Origin: Treponema sp.
GTDB taxonomy: Bacteria; Spirochaetota; Spirochaetia; Treponematales; Breznakiellaceae
Length of the DNA stretch: 64,000 bases
Reading direction: 5' to 3'
Assembly (NCBI GenBank): GCA_009777735.1
Contig: WRLF01000003.1
Span: forward strand, 1-64,000
Below the pieces are notes generated by a model. That model worked only from the letters and a program-made list of their open reading frames with translations. It ran no database searches and was not told the DNA's origin. Below, in pieces: positions 26,806 through 35,218 of this stretch. How positions within the stretch are numbered: the first letter of the stretch is position 1; each line of letters opens with the position of its first letter. The translations under genes and the position numbers were made by a program.

Positions 26806-27393
26806 GTGGAAAATGTGCTGACTCTGCTCCGGGATTCCGGAGCGATGCTCGAAGGGCATTTTCTTTTGAGTTCCGGCCGTCATTCCGATCGCTATTTCCA
26901 GTGCGCCAAATTATTGCAATACCCGGACAAGGCGGAAGCGGCACTTTCAGGTGTGGCGGAAAGAATAAAACAGGATATGCAAGCCGGCACACTGGAAATT
27001 GACGCTGTTGTCGGCCCGGCAATGGGGGGGGTTGTTGCCGCTTATGAATTGGGCCGGCAGCTTGGGCTGCCCGCTTTTTTCACCGAGCGTGACGACAGCG
27101 GGACAATGGTACTGCGCCGGGGTTTTGAGATACGGTCCGGTCAAAAAATTCTTATAACCGAAGATGTTATTACGACGAGCAAATCTAGCGGTGAATGTGC
27201 AGCTGCCCTTGAAAGCCTGGGAGCTGTTATAACTGCCATTGCCTGCCTGGTAGACAGGCGTCAGGCCGGTGTGGAAATCACATGGCCGTTTTATCCTGCC
27301 TGCACGGTAGATGTTGCTAATTGGGAAGCCGATACGTGCGATTTATGCAAACAGGGAATCCCGGTTGAGAAGCCCGGGTCAAGAAAAAGTTAA
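26806..27393 (+). CDS. pyrE: Orotate phosphoribosyltransferase
   Basis: Converts orotate and PRPP to OMP. The 195-aa protein has LLSSGRHSDRYFQCA, VVGPAMGGVVAAYE and the PRPP motif ILITEDVITTSKSSGE, with the last part CTVDVANWEADTCDLCK. GTG start two bases after the flgN-like stop. It is separated from the other pyr genes by about 18 kb and is co-oriented with the flagellar chaperones, so it may be read from their promoter. Confidence 0.95.
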   Translation: MENVLTLLRDSGAMLEGHFLLSSGRHSDRYFQCAKLLQYPDKAEAALSGVAERIKQDMQAGTLEIDAVVGPAMGGVVAAYELGRQLGLPAFFTERDDSGTMVLRRGFEIRSGQKILITEDVITTSKSSGECAAALESLGAVITAIACLVDRRQAGVEITWPFYPACTVDVANWEADTCDLCKQGIPVEKPGSRKS

Positions 27394-27420
27394 AAATTAA
27401 AAATTAAAAGTTAAAAGATT
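27384..27420. repeat. AT-rich simple repeat (TTAAAAA units)
   Basis: Several AAAATTA/TTAAAAG units follow the pyrE end. A related kind of simple repeat, with TTACCTC/TTTTACC units, precedes galE at 51144-51174. Neither encodes anything obvious. The remaining gap to 27576 is AT-rich, with TTACAAT near 27529 as a possible -10, and no hairpin terminator was found. Confidence 0.4.
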
Positions 27421-27576
27421 AAACTCCGCATTTTCTTTCATGGTTGTCTCTTTTCCCTGTTTTATATGTAACTCTATTTAAAAACACAGGTTATTCTTCC
27501 GATTTTTATCTATCTGGGTGTATTTTGTTACAATTCCTCTTGCTAATTTGAAAAAAACAAATGAGGAAGTGAAAGC

Positions 27577-28890
27577 ATGGTACAGTCAAGCATTATTTAT
27601 CGCAGGGATTTAGAACCCTTACATCAAAGGGCTGTAGAAATTGCCCGGTATTACGAAAGGGCCGCAGATTGCATTTCTGCAGTTATGGGGGCGGATTATC
27701 ATACAATTGAACTCTCCACTCCCACCGAATCAGCTATTTTTTGCTCGTTTTGCAGCCAGTATCGCGGGAAATCTGCCGGCGCGTTGGCACATTGCCCGTG
27801 TACTCCTTTGCACCGTATTGCAGCAAGAAAAGCCCGTGAATTGGGAGGCTCGTATGTGTACACATGCCATGCAGGGTTTCTCTTTTGGACCAGCCCGTTC
27901 TTTGCAGGGGAGCGTTTTGCCGGAGCTTTTATTTCCGGCGCAATTCCCGATAGAGAACAGCAAGAGATACTGGACAAGTTGTTTGCCATTAACAAGGGTA
28001 CTGTTTCCCGTGATGAAATTGCCCGGCAAATTACCCAGATTCCGGTAAAAACAGGCGAAGAAGTACAGGCTCTTGCACAAATGCTGCTGCTTTGTGCGCA
28101 GAATATTTCAACCAGCGATACATTTTATTCCGGACAGGATTATGGTGTTATTGGCAGTTTGTCAAACAGCGAATCAGCCGATCTGCAGGACAAGGAACGT
28201 TCGCTTCTGGCAAATCTGCGGCGGGGTGACTATGCCGAAGCGAAAAAAACCATAAGTGAAATTCTGAAACATTTTGATGCCTTATGCGAAGGAAATTTTG
28301 AATTGTTTAAATATAGAGTGATGGAACTGGTTGTACTGCTTTCCAGATCCGGAGCCGATTCGCAGAATGCCGATGAAATAACCGGGGCAAACAGCCGGTT
28401 TTTAAGAAAGATAAACGATTCGAAAACCGCAAAAGAAATCACCGAAAACCTGTTCCTGATTATTGAACAGATGGCAGGTAAAATATTTTCTTTCAGGGGA
28501 ATTCGCCATTCTTCTGCGCTGCGCAAAGCGGAGCGGTTTATCTGGGAAAACTATTCAAAAAAATACAGCCTTAAGGAAGCTGCCAGGTCGTCAGGGCTTT
28601 CGGCATCATATTTCAGTACTGTTTTCAGAAATGAAATGGGAGAGAATTTTTCGTCCTATCTTAACCGCCTTAGGATTGAAAAAGCTTCATTGATGCTTCT
28701 TGAAACAGAATCTCCCATTAAAAACATTGCCCTGGCTTGCGGATTTAAAGATCAAAGCTGGTTCTCAAAAACATTCAAGAGTTTTACCGGAATCAGCCCA
28801 TGTAAATACCGGGAAACCGGCGGAGTCTTTCCGCAGGGTTTAAATATGAACGCTGAGGAAAAAAACAATTTTGAGGAGGAGAAAAAATGA
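27577..28890 (+). CDS. AraC-family regulator with N-terminal PocR sensory domain
   Basis: A 437-aa DNA-binding regulator. Residues about 45-150 carry a PocR-type sensor with clustered cysteines (FCSFC, HCPC and YTCHAG) followed by FWTSPFFAGERFAGAF. PocR domains are known to bind small ligands in propanediol and cobalamin-related regulation. The C-terminal about 100 residues are an AraC double helix-turn-helix (YSLKEAARSSGLSASYFSTV, then IALACGFKDQSWFSKTFKSF). GAGGAAG precedes the ATG. The end overlaps the next gene by four bases. Confidence 0.88.
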   Translation: MVQSSIIYRRDLEPLHQRAVEIARYYERAADCISAVMGADYHTIELSTPTESAIFCSFCSQYRGKSAGALAHCPCTPLHRIAARKARELGGSYVYTCHAGFLFWTSPFFAGERFAGAFISGAIPDREQQEILDKLFAINKGTVSRDEIARQITQIPVKTGEEVQALAQMLLLCAQNISTSDTFYSGQDYGVIGSLSNSESADLQDKERSLLANLRRGDYAEAKKTISEILKHFDALCEGNFELFKYRVMELVVLLSRSGADSQNADEITGANSRFLRKINDSKTAKEITENLFLIIEQMAGKIFSFRGIRHSSALRKAERFIWENYSKKYSLKEAARSSGLSASYFSTVFRNEMGENFSSYLNRLRIEKASLMLLETESPIKNIALACGFKDQSWFSKTFKSFTGISPCKYRETGGVFPQGLNMNAEEKNNFEEEKK

Positions 28891-30167
28891 AAACGAAATC
28901 TGTTTTATCGGTTTACAGGCAATCCACAGGAAGTTTCGCACAATTATTTGACAGTAATAATAATCTTGTTGAAACAGACGGAGAGAAGAATGTAGAGCAA
29001 AGTGTTTGCTGTCATTGTGCAAATTACAGTAAATGCCGGGAATTGCATGCAAATGCAATGCGGGAATCCGGAGAAAGCGGCAGGTATATAATTTACCAGT
29101 GTGAATTAGGGCTGCTGTTTTGGACCTGCCCGGTTTACAACGAAGGTGCTTTTTCCGGAGCATTACGGGGGTCAGGTTATTTGACTGACAATATCACCGG
29201 ATTAATTGGTAAATGCAGTGCATTGTTCAATGATGCCATACCTTTTAACGATTTTGCACTTCGCATACTGAGTTTCCCTTTCGGCAGTACGGAAAAAATA
29301 CAATCTCTTGCCGAGATTTTGCTCCTGTTTGCCGAATCTCTTTCTACGGGAAGTGACAATATTCATAAAAAGCTCAGGATGCGCCATGAACAACAGGCAT
29401 CTCTTTCGGTATTGATTGAAGAAATGAAACTCAGGTATCCGGCCGGCTCTGCTCTGCCCGGGTATCCATTTGAAAAAGAGTCTCAGATGCTCTCCCATCT
29501 CCGGCTGGGGAATAAAAATGAAGCAGGTAAATATCTTGATGAAATTATGGCATTTCTAATTGTCAACAGCCCGGAATTTTCCGAAGATGTCCGCCGAACT
29601 TTCAGCGTACATGACTGCAATGTTCATTCAGCACATTTTAAAAACCTCCAGCTACGGGCTCTTGAACTGGCAGTGCTGATTATCCGTGCCGGAAATTCCG
29701 TATATATCATCACCGCAGATGATTATGTCTTCAATATAAAGCAAATTTTTAATGCAAAAACAGCCGGTGAACTTACAGCTGCCCTGCACAGTATTGTTGA
29801 CATCATTACCCGGCAGGTAATTTCATTCCAGGGCATACCTCATGCTTCAGCCATGCGAAAAGCGGAAATGTATATCCGGGAAAACATTATGAAAAAAATA
29901 AGCTTGCATGAAATTGCCGGTTTTGTCGGTCTTTCCGCGCCGTATTTCAGCACCATTTTCAAGGAAGAAATGGGTGAAAATCTTTCAGGATACATCAACC
30001 GGCTGAGGGTAGAAAAAGCGGTCAGAATGCTCCTGGAAACCAGCATCGCTCTGAGCGATATTGCCGGAGAGTGCGGTTTCGAGGATCAGAGCTGGTTTTC
30101 AAAAATATTCAAATCATTTACCGGTATCAGCCCGGGAAAATACCGTCAAATTTATGGGAACATATAA
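28887..30167 (+). CDS. Second PocR/AraC-family regulator, paralogue of the preceding gene
   Basis: A 426-aa protein of the same architecture. It has a PocR-like region with Cys cluster (VCCHCANYSKC, then YQCELGLLFWTCPV) and a C-terminal AraC domain (ISLHEIAGFVGLSAPYFSTI, then IAGECGFEDQSWFSKIFKSF). The close match of the HTH regions shows a tandem duplication; the sensory cysteine patterns differ, so ligands may differ. GAGGAGG lies before the ATG. It ends 29 bases before convergent purH. Confidence 0.88.
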   Translation: MKTKSVLSVYRQSTGSFAQLFDSNNNLVETDGEKNVEQSVCCHCANYSKCRELHANAMRESGESGRYIIYQCELGLLFWTCPVYNEGAFSGALRGSGYLTDNITGLIGKCSALFNDAIPFNDFALRILSFPFGSTEKIQSLAEILLLFAESLSTGSDNIHKKLRMRHEQQASLSVLIEEMKLRYPAGSALPGYPFEKESQMLSHLRLGNKNEAGKYLDEIMAFLIVNSPEFSEDVRRTFSVHDCNVHSAHFKNLQLRALELAVLIIRAGNSVYIITADDYVFNIKQIFNAKTAGELTAALHSIVDIITRQVISFQGIPHASAMRKAEMYIRENIMKKISLHEIAGFVGLSAPYFSTIFKEEMGENLSGYINRLRVEKAVRMLLETSIALSDIAGECGFEDQSWFSKIFKSFTGISPGKYRQIYGNI

Positions 30168-30196
30168 GAACTTCAGCTTTTATATGTTTTCCGGCA

Positions 30197-31798
30197 TTAA
30201 TGTTTAAAATGCCTTGTTCCTGTAAAAACCATTGCTATACCGTGCTTGTCGCACGCTTCTATTGACAGCTTGTCGTTCTGTGAGCCGCCGGGTTGAATGA
30301 TAGATTTAATCCCGGCGGCCGCTGCTGCTTCTACCACATCGGGAAACGGAAAAAATGCATCGGAGGCAAGTATCCTGATTGTTGTATCTTTTCCGGCAGT
30401 TTTTAATGCAGCCGCGCTGCGTTCCAGCGACTGGACTGCCGGCCATATCCGGTTAACCTGCCCGCCGCCAATGCCCGTTGCCGCCTCGTCTTTGACAACC
30501 ATGATTGCATTTGATTTTACGAATGTTACCGCCCGCATGCCGAATAGCATATCCTTGATGTCTTCGGCGGCAGGGGCGGTTTTTGTCACCACTTCCCATT
30601 TATCAAGAAATGTTCGGTCGCATTGCTGTACCAACAGGCCGCCGTCGACGGCGATGTATTCATGAGATTCTACCGGGGCTTTTGCCAGTTTTAGTATACG
30701 GAGGTTTTTTTTCTGCTTAAGCACTTCCAGCGCTTCCGGCTCAAAGTCCGGGGCGGCGACAATTTCAAGGAATAGTTCTCCAAGTTTTTCGGCGGTTGCT
30801 TTGTCTACTTTCGCAGTGCAGGCGACAATGCCGCCAAATATCGAGACCGGATCGCAGGCATACGTTTTCATGTAAGCTTCGAGCAGGGTGTTCCCCAGGG
30901 CAATTCCGCAGGGTGTGTTGTGTTTTACCGCGACACAGCATACTTTTCCATTGGCGGCAGCAGATGGAATCAACCGCCGCACTTCTTCTTCACCCATGGG
31001 CAAAGTTCCGTCAGCGGCAAGCCCAAATGCACAGGCTGCTTTCCAGGCTAAATCCAAATCCCGGATATTGTTGTACCCCAGTTCTTTGCCGTGCAACTGC
31101 TCCATGCTGCCCAATACGCCGGGCCTGTCGGTGTGCAGGTACAATGCGGCGGACTGATGACCGTTTTCGCCGTAACGCAAGCTTTGACATTTTTTCAGGG
31201 ACAGAGGCCAGTATTCCGGGTATTCTTCTTCAAGGAGATAACGGGATACAGCGGCATCGTACGCCGATGTAAGATTAAAAACCTTGCCTGCCAGCCGTTT
31301 TTTAAATTCCGGCGGGACATTTCCTGCCTTTAATCCGTTTATCGCTTCGGCATAATCAACCGGGTCGGTAAGGACAATGACATCACGGTAGTTTTTTGAC
31401 GCCGAACGGAGCATGGTCGGCCCGCCTATGTCGATAAACTCAACGGTTTGTTCAAGAGTTAAACCAGCTTGTACTTTTTCAAAAAATGGATACAGGTTGA
31501 CGCAGACCAGATCGATGGTTGACAGGTTCAACTCATGCAGGGTTTCCATGTGGCTTTTTTCATCGCGGCGGGCCAACAGGCCGGCATGAATGGCCGGGTG
31601 CAGTGTTTTTACCCTGCCGTCAAGGCATTCGGGAAAGCCCGTTACCGAGGAAACATCGCTCACCGGGATATTGTTATCCTGCAGGTATTTTGACGTGCCG
31701 CCTGTCGAAAGAATTTCCCAGCCGGCTCCGTTTAAATACGATGCCAGTTCTAGAATACCGTCCTTGTCAAATACGCTTAGTAAAGCCCGTCTTTTCAT
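30197..31798 (-). CDS. purH: Bifunctional AICAR transformylase/IMP cyclohydrolase
   Basis: Catalyses the last two steps of IMP synthesis. The 533-aa protein opens with RALLSVFDKDGILELASYL and has ILSTGGTSKYL, the cyclohydrolase region GGPTMLRSASKN, the transformylase motif VAVKHNTPCG, SNAIMVVKD and GIGGGQVNRI. ATG 31798 is favoured by AGAGGAGGAG upstream over an in-frame ATG at 31819. Last gene of the purM-purN-purH set. Confidence 0.97.
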   Translation of the reverse strand: MKRRALLSVFDKDGILELASYLNGAGWEILSTGGTSKYLQDNNIPVSDVSSVTGFPECLDGRVKTLHPAIHAGLLARRDEKSHMETLHELNLSTIDLVCVNLYPFFEKVQAGLTLEQTVEFIDIGGPTMLRSASKNYRDVIVLTDPVDYAEAINGLKAGNVPPEFKKRLAGKVFNLTSAYDAAVSRYLLEEEYPEYWPLSLKKCQSLRYGENGHQSAALYLHTDRPGVLGSMEQLHGKELGYNNIRDLDLAWKAACAFGLAADGTLPMGEEEVRRLIPSAAANGKVCCVAVKHNTPCGIALGNTLLEAYMKTYACDPVSIFGGIVACTAKVDKATAEKLGELFLEIVAAPDFEPEALEVLKQKKNLRILKLAKAPVESHEYIAVDGGLLVQQCDRTFLDKWEVVTKTAPAAEDIKDMLFGMRAVTFVKSNAIMVVKDEAATGIGGGQVNRIWPAVQSLERSAAALKTAGKDTTIRILASDAFFPFPDVVEAAAAAGIKSIIQPGGSQNDKLSIEACDKHGIAMVFTGTRHFKH

Positions 31799-31828
31799 GT
31801 TTGCTCCTCCTCTGTCCATTCTGCTTAT

Positions 31829-32437
31829 TTAAGATAATTTTTGTACCATTATCTTCACTGCCTCAACAATGGCGATATGCTCCTGTTTATGTATCCGTAC
31901 TGCAAGCGAACCCGGCGTGTCATCAGGCTGTACCGGAACCCGCCGCTGCAGTAGAATCGGGCCGGTGTCCGTTCCCGCATCCACGAGATGGACGGTGCAG
32001 CCGGATTCCTTTTCCCCGGCTTCCAGCACGGCCCGGTGTACCCGTTCTCCGTACATCCCGTCACCGCCGAATTTGGGCAGCAGCGACGGATGCAGATTGA
32101 TGATTTTACCGGAATACCTCTGAATGATTTCCCCTGCAAGTATCGAAAGAAAACCTGCCAGCACTATCAGGCCGATGCGGTATGTTTCGGCAAGGTCCAA
32201 AATACGATCCGACAATTCCTGCCGCCGCAGCTTGCCGGAAATAGTTTTGTCCGGCGCTGCTGTGAGCGCCGGTACCCCGGCTGCCTGCGCCCGTTCCAGC
32301 GCATACACTCCGGGGCGGTCGGACACGACAATGGAAATATTGCCGCCCTCAAGAGCGCCGTTTTTTTCGGCATCAAGCAGGGCCTGGAGGTTGCTGCCTC
32401 CGCCGGACACCAATGCCATTATCCTGATGTTATTCAA
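31829..32437 (-). CDS. purN: Phosphoribosylglycinamide formyltransferase (10-formyl-THF)
   Basis: Transfers formate to GAR in purine synthesis. The 202-aa product has IMALVSGGGSNLQALLDA, the catalytic INLHPSLLPKFGG, and VDAGTDTGPILLQR. Several upstream in-frame starts exist, but they lie inside purM. The TTG at 32437 overlaps the purM stop by eight bases, has AGG at suitable spacing and gives the usual N-terminus, so it is preferred; ATG 32461 is possible. Confidence 0.9.
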   Translation of the reverse strand: MNNIRIMALVSGGGSNLQALLDAEKNGALEGGNISIVVSDRPGVYALERAQAAGVPALTAAPDKTISGKLRRQELSDRILDLAETYRIGLIVLAGFLSILAGEIIQRYSGKIINLHPSLLPKFGGDGMYGERVHRAVLEAGEKESGCTVHLVDAGTDTGPILLQRRVPVQPDDTPGSLAVRIHKQEHIAIVEAVKIMVQKLS

Positions 32438-33536
32438 AGCGTAACCTGGTTTTTTCGGCATGTGTACCGGATGCAGTTTCCACATAACCGATTTCCCATG
32501 ACGGGAAGCCCATGCCGTCCAGATAATCCATTGCCTGTCTGATGTCTTCCGGCGCGACAGCAAGTACAAAGCCTATCCCCATGTTAAATGTACTGAACAT
32601 GTGTTTTTTCAGGGCATTGTCGTTTTTTAACAGTGTCGCGCCGAATTTTTGCGCCATTGGCCCGATACTTCCTGCGTTGTAACAACCTGCGGCAATCCGT
32701 GAAAAGATAGGCGGAATGACCCATGACCACTCGCTTATCACTGCGGACATGCGCGACTCAGGCTGTAATGGATTCCTGTGAAACATCCGGGGAATATTTT
32801 CGTAAAAGCCGCCGCCGGTTATATGTGCCATACCGTGAATTGAAACCCTCTCCATCAAATGTAACAGGGGTTTTGCGTATAGGCGTGTTGGTTCCAGCAG
32901 AACTAAACCTATGGGGCTGCCTTCAAAGTCTTCGTTAATATCGGGGATTACCTTACGGATTAGGCTGTAGCCGTTTGAATGGGGACCGGAAGAGGACAAT
33001 CCTAAAAGTTTGTCTCCCTCACGGATGTTTGAGCCGTCTATGATTTTTTTCCGGTCAACAATGCCCACGGAAAAACCGGCAACATCGTACTTCCCGGCAT
33101 CGTAAAAACCGGGCATTTCGGCAGTTTCGCCGCCAAGAAGCGCACAGCCTGTTTCCCGGCAGCCAACTGACACACCTTTGACAATTTCTCCCGCGATATC
33201 TGCATCCAGTTTTCCGCATGCTATATAATCCAGAAAGAACAGAGGTTTAGCTCCGTGACACATTACATCATTGACACACATGGCAACACAGTCTATTCCC
33301 ACAGTGTCAAATTTATTCATTTTAAAAGCAATTTCCAGCTTTGTTCCCACGCCGTCCGTGCCTGACACCAGTACCGGCTCTTCCATAGTGAAGTATTCTT
33401 TAAGCGTATACATTCCGGCAAAACTGCCGATTCCGTTCAAAACCGCAAAGTTTAATGTTTTTACGGAATGATCCCGGTATTTATTTACAGCTCGGCTGCT
33501 TTCCTCGATATCTACGCCTGCCTGCTTATAATCCAT
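32430..33536 (-). CDS. purM: Phosphoribosylformylglycinamidine cyclo-ligase
   Basis: ATP-dependent ring closure giving aminoimidazole ribonucleotide. The 368-aa protein shows DYKQAGVDIEESSRAV, VSGTDGVGTKLEIAF, GIDCVAMCVNDVMCHGAKPLFFLDY, GGETAEMPGFY and HITGGGFYENIPRMF. The ATG at 33536 lacks a ribosome site and lies six bases after a TATATT box, so it is another candidate leaderless gene. It starts the purM-purN-purH operon. Confidence 0.95.
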   Translation of the reverse strand: MDYKQAGVDIEESSRAVNKYRDHSVKTLNFAVLNGIGSFAGMYTLKEYFTMEEPVLVSGTDGVGTKLEIAFKMNKFDTVGIDCVAMCVNDVMCHGAKPLFFLDYIACGKLDADIAGEIVKGVSVGCRETGCALLGGETAEMPGFYDAGKYDVAGFSVGIVDRKKIIDGSNIREGDKLLGLSSSGPHSNGYSLIRKVIPDINEDFEGSPIGLVLLEPTRLYAKPLLHLMERVSIHGMAHITGGGFYENIPRMFHRNPLQPESRMSAVISEWSWVIPPIFSRIAAGCYNAGSIGPMAQKFGATLLKNDNALKKHMFSTFNMGIGFVLAVAPEDIRQAMDYLDGMGFPSWEIGYVETASGTHAEKTRLRFE

Positions 33537-33542
33537 TGGTGA

Positions 33543-33548
33543 AATATA
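33543..33548 (-). promoter_or_regulatory. Putative -10 box of purM
   Basis: TATATT on the minus strand, six bases before the purM ATG. The -35 region is T-rich with TTGCTT at a short 15-base distance, so the promoter call is weak. Confidence 0.35.
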
Positions 33549-33653
33549 CCATAAAAAAAGAAAAAGCAACAGGAGAAAATGGGATTTTCCCGCTTGCTAT
33601 CATTTCCATGTTTGTGGTATTATTTATTAATTATTGATTTCCAGGAGAAACAT

Positions 33654-34412
33654 ATGGCAAAGAAAGGATTATTTGTATTACTTATTGTGGTGATTGGGAC
33701 CGGAGCGGTTTTCGCACAAAACAACACGGTTACCGTTGACTTTGGGCCGACAATTGCCGGCATCATTTTAGGAACTGCGGGAGATATCGTAGATGTGGAA
33801 GGATTCAAAAGCAGTTCCGGTTTTGGTATTGGGGCACAATATGAACGGGATTTAAGTAAAAACCTGAGTTTTGCCGCAAGATTTGCCTTTCTGCAATCAG
33901 GATTTAGCTTTGAAAGAACAGAGGATTATTTTGACGGGGGAGGGTTGCAAATAGTAGACGGCAAAGCCGAACTGGGAATGGATTTTTCTTCATTTTCTTT
34001 TGAAGGTCATCTCCGGTATTACCCTTCTGCGGGATCATTCTTTTTGGGCGGCATGCTGGGGTATGCATACATGAAAACGATGTTTTCCGGCGATGTCATA
34101 ATTACCGATCTTACGAACGGTCAAAACAGAATAGAAGATGTAGAACGTACCGCAATAAGAAATTTTTTCAAAACCGGTGTTAAGCTTGGGTGGCGGATTG
34201 ATTTTGGCAGACCGGGCGGATTTATCTTTGAACCGGCGTTTGGTTATTATTTCGGAGTGGGAAGCGGTGACACTGTCGGGACTCAACTGGCGAGTACTTT
34301 TGTCGGGGATTTAGGTTATTCAGATTACATTGATGACATATCAAATGCGCTTGAAAAATTAATTTTTGTGGGCGGTCCCCGAGCCACATTTTCTTTCGGC
34401 TGGAGATTTTAA
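33654..34412 (+). CDS. Outer-membrane beta-barrel protein, paralogue 1
   Basis: The 252-aa protein has a signal peptide cleaved after AVFAQ, then alternating amphipathic strands and aromatic girdle residues (FGIGAQYERDLSKNLSFAAR, FSFEGHLRYYPSAGSFFLGG, GWRIDFGRPGGFIFEPAFGY). The last residues ATFSFGWRF end in Phe, the usual outer-membrane signal. CAGGAG precedes ATG 33654. Function is unknown; small channel or structural barrel is likely. It is followed by a close paralogue. Confidence 0.8.
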   Translation: MAKKGLFVLLIVVIGTGAVFAQNNTVTVDFGPTIAGIILGTAGDIVDVEGFKSSSGFGIGAQYERDLSKNLSFAARFAFLQSGFSFERTEDYFDGGGLQIVDGKAELGMDFSSFSFEGHLRYYPSAGSFFLGGMLGYAYMKTMFSGDVIITDLTNGQNRIEDVERTAIRNFFKTGVKLGWRIDFGRPGGFIFEPAFGYYFGVGSGDTVGTQLASTFVGDLGYSDYIDDISNALEKLIFVGGPRATFSFGWRF

Positions 34413-34451
34413 TTCTGCTTGTTATCATTTTTGTGTTTAAAGGAGAAACCT

Positions 34452-35198
34452 ATGGTAAAGAAAGGATTATTAACATTATTAATCGCAGTGCTTGTTGCCG
34501 GAACGGCTTTTACGCAAAACAACACGGTTACCGTTGACATTGGGCCGACAATTGTCGGCATTGCACTTGGAGCGGTAGGAGATATGGTAGGCGAGGATGG
34601 CCTTAGCAGTTCCGGTTTTGGTTTTGCGGCGCAATACGAACGGGGTTTATCCGATAGATTCAGTATAACCGGAAGGTTTGCCTTTCTGCAGGCCGGGGTT
34701 GGTTATGCGACGACAGAGTCTTATGTAGGAATTCCAGCAGAGGGTAAAGTTGTGCTTGATATGGATTTATCTTCATTTTCCATTGAAGGCCATGCCCGGT
34801 ATTACCCTTTTGCGGGAGCTTTCTTTATAGACGGCATGCTGGGGTATGCAAGTATGACAACAAAATTTTCCGGGGATGTCGTTGTCAGGACTGATTTTGG
34901 TCACAATGAAAGAGATAGTGTGGACTTTTCCGCATCAAGGGGTTTTTTTAAAACCGGCGCACTCATGGGGTGGCGGATAGATTTTGGCAGACCGGGCGGG
35001 TTCATCTTTGAAACAGCGCTGGGATATTATTATGGCGTAGGGGGAGGTGACTCTCCGGGGAAACAATTAGCGAAGGAACTTGAAGATAAAGGGGAATTAA
35101 GTTACGTAGATTCTATTGATGAAGTGTTCAAATACCTTGAACAATTTATATTCATTGGCGGTCCCCGCGCCACCCTCTCCTTTGGCTGGAGGTTTTAA
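34452..35198 (+). CDS. Outer-membrane beta-barrel protein, paralogue 2
   Basis: The 248-aa protein is closely similar to the previous gene: signal peptide ending TAFTQ, NNTVTVDIGPTIVGIALGA, FSIEGHARYYPFAGAFFIDG, GWRIDFGRPGGFIFETALGY and C-terminal ATLSFGWRF. AAAGGAG lies before the ATG and the spacer between the two genes repeats the same kind of leader (GTTATCATTTTTGTGTTTA near 34420). This is a tandem duplication with diverged loops. Confidence 0.8.
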   Translation: MVKKGLLTLLIAVLVAGTAFTQNNTVTVDIGPTIVGIALGAVGDMVGEDGLSSSGFGFAAQYERGLSDRFSITGRFAFLQAGVGYATTESYVGIPAEGKVVLDMDLSSFSIEGHARYYPFAGAFFIDGMLGYASMTTKFSGDVVVRTDFGHNERDSVDFSASRGFFKTGALMGWRIDFGRPGGFIFETALGYYYGVGGGDSPGKQLAKELEDKGELSYVDSIDEVFKYLEQFIFIGGPRATLSFGWRF

Positions 35199-35218
35199 TA
35201 ATTACCGCGAGGGAACGT

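Noticed and set aside
32438-32569. A 44-residue N-terminal extension of PurN
   Set aside because: It is read from within purM in another frame and has no PurN character; the TTG at 32437 has a better context.
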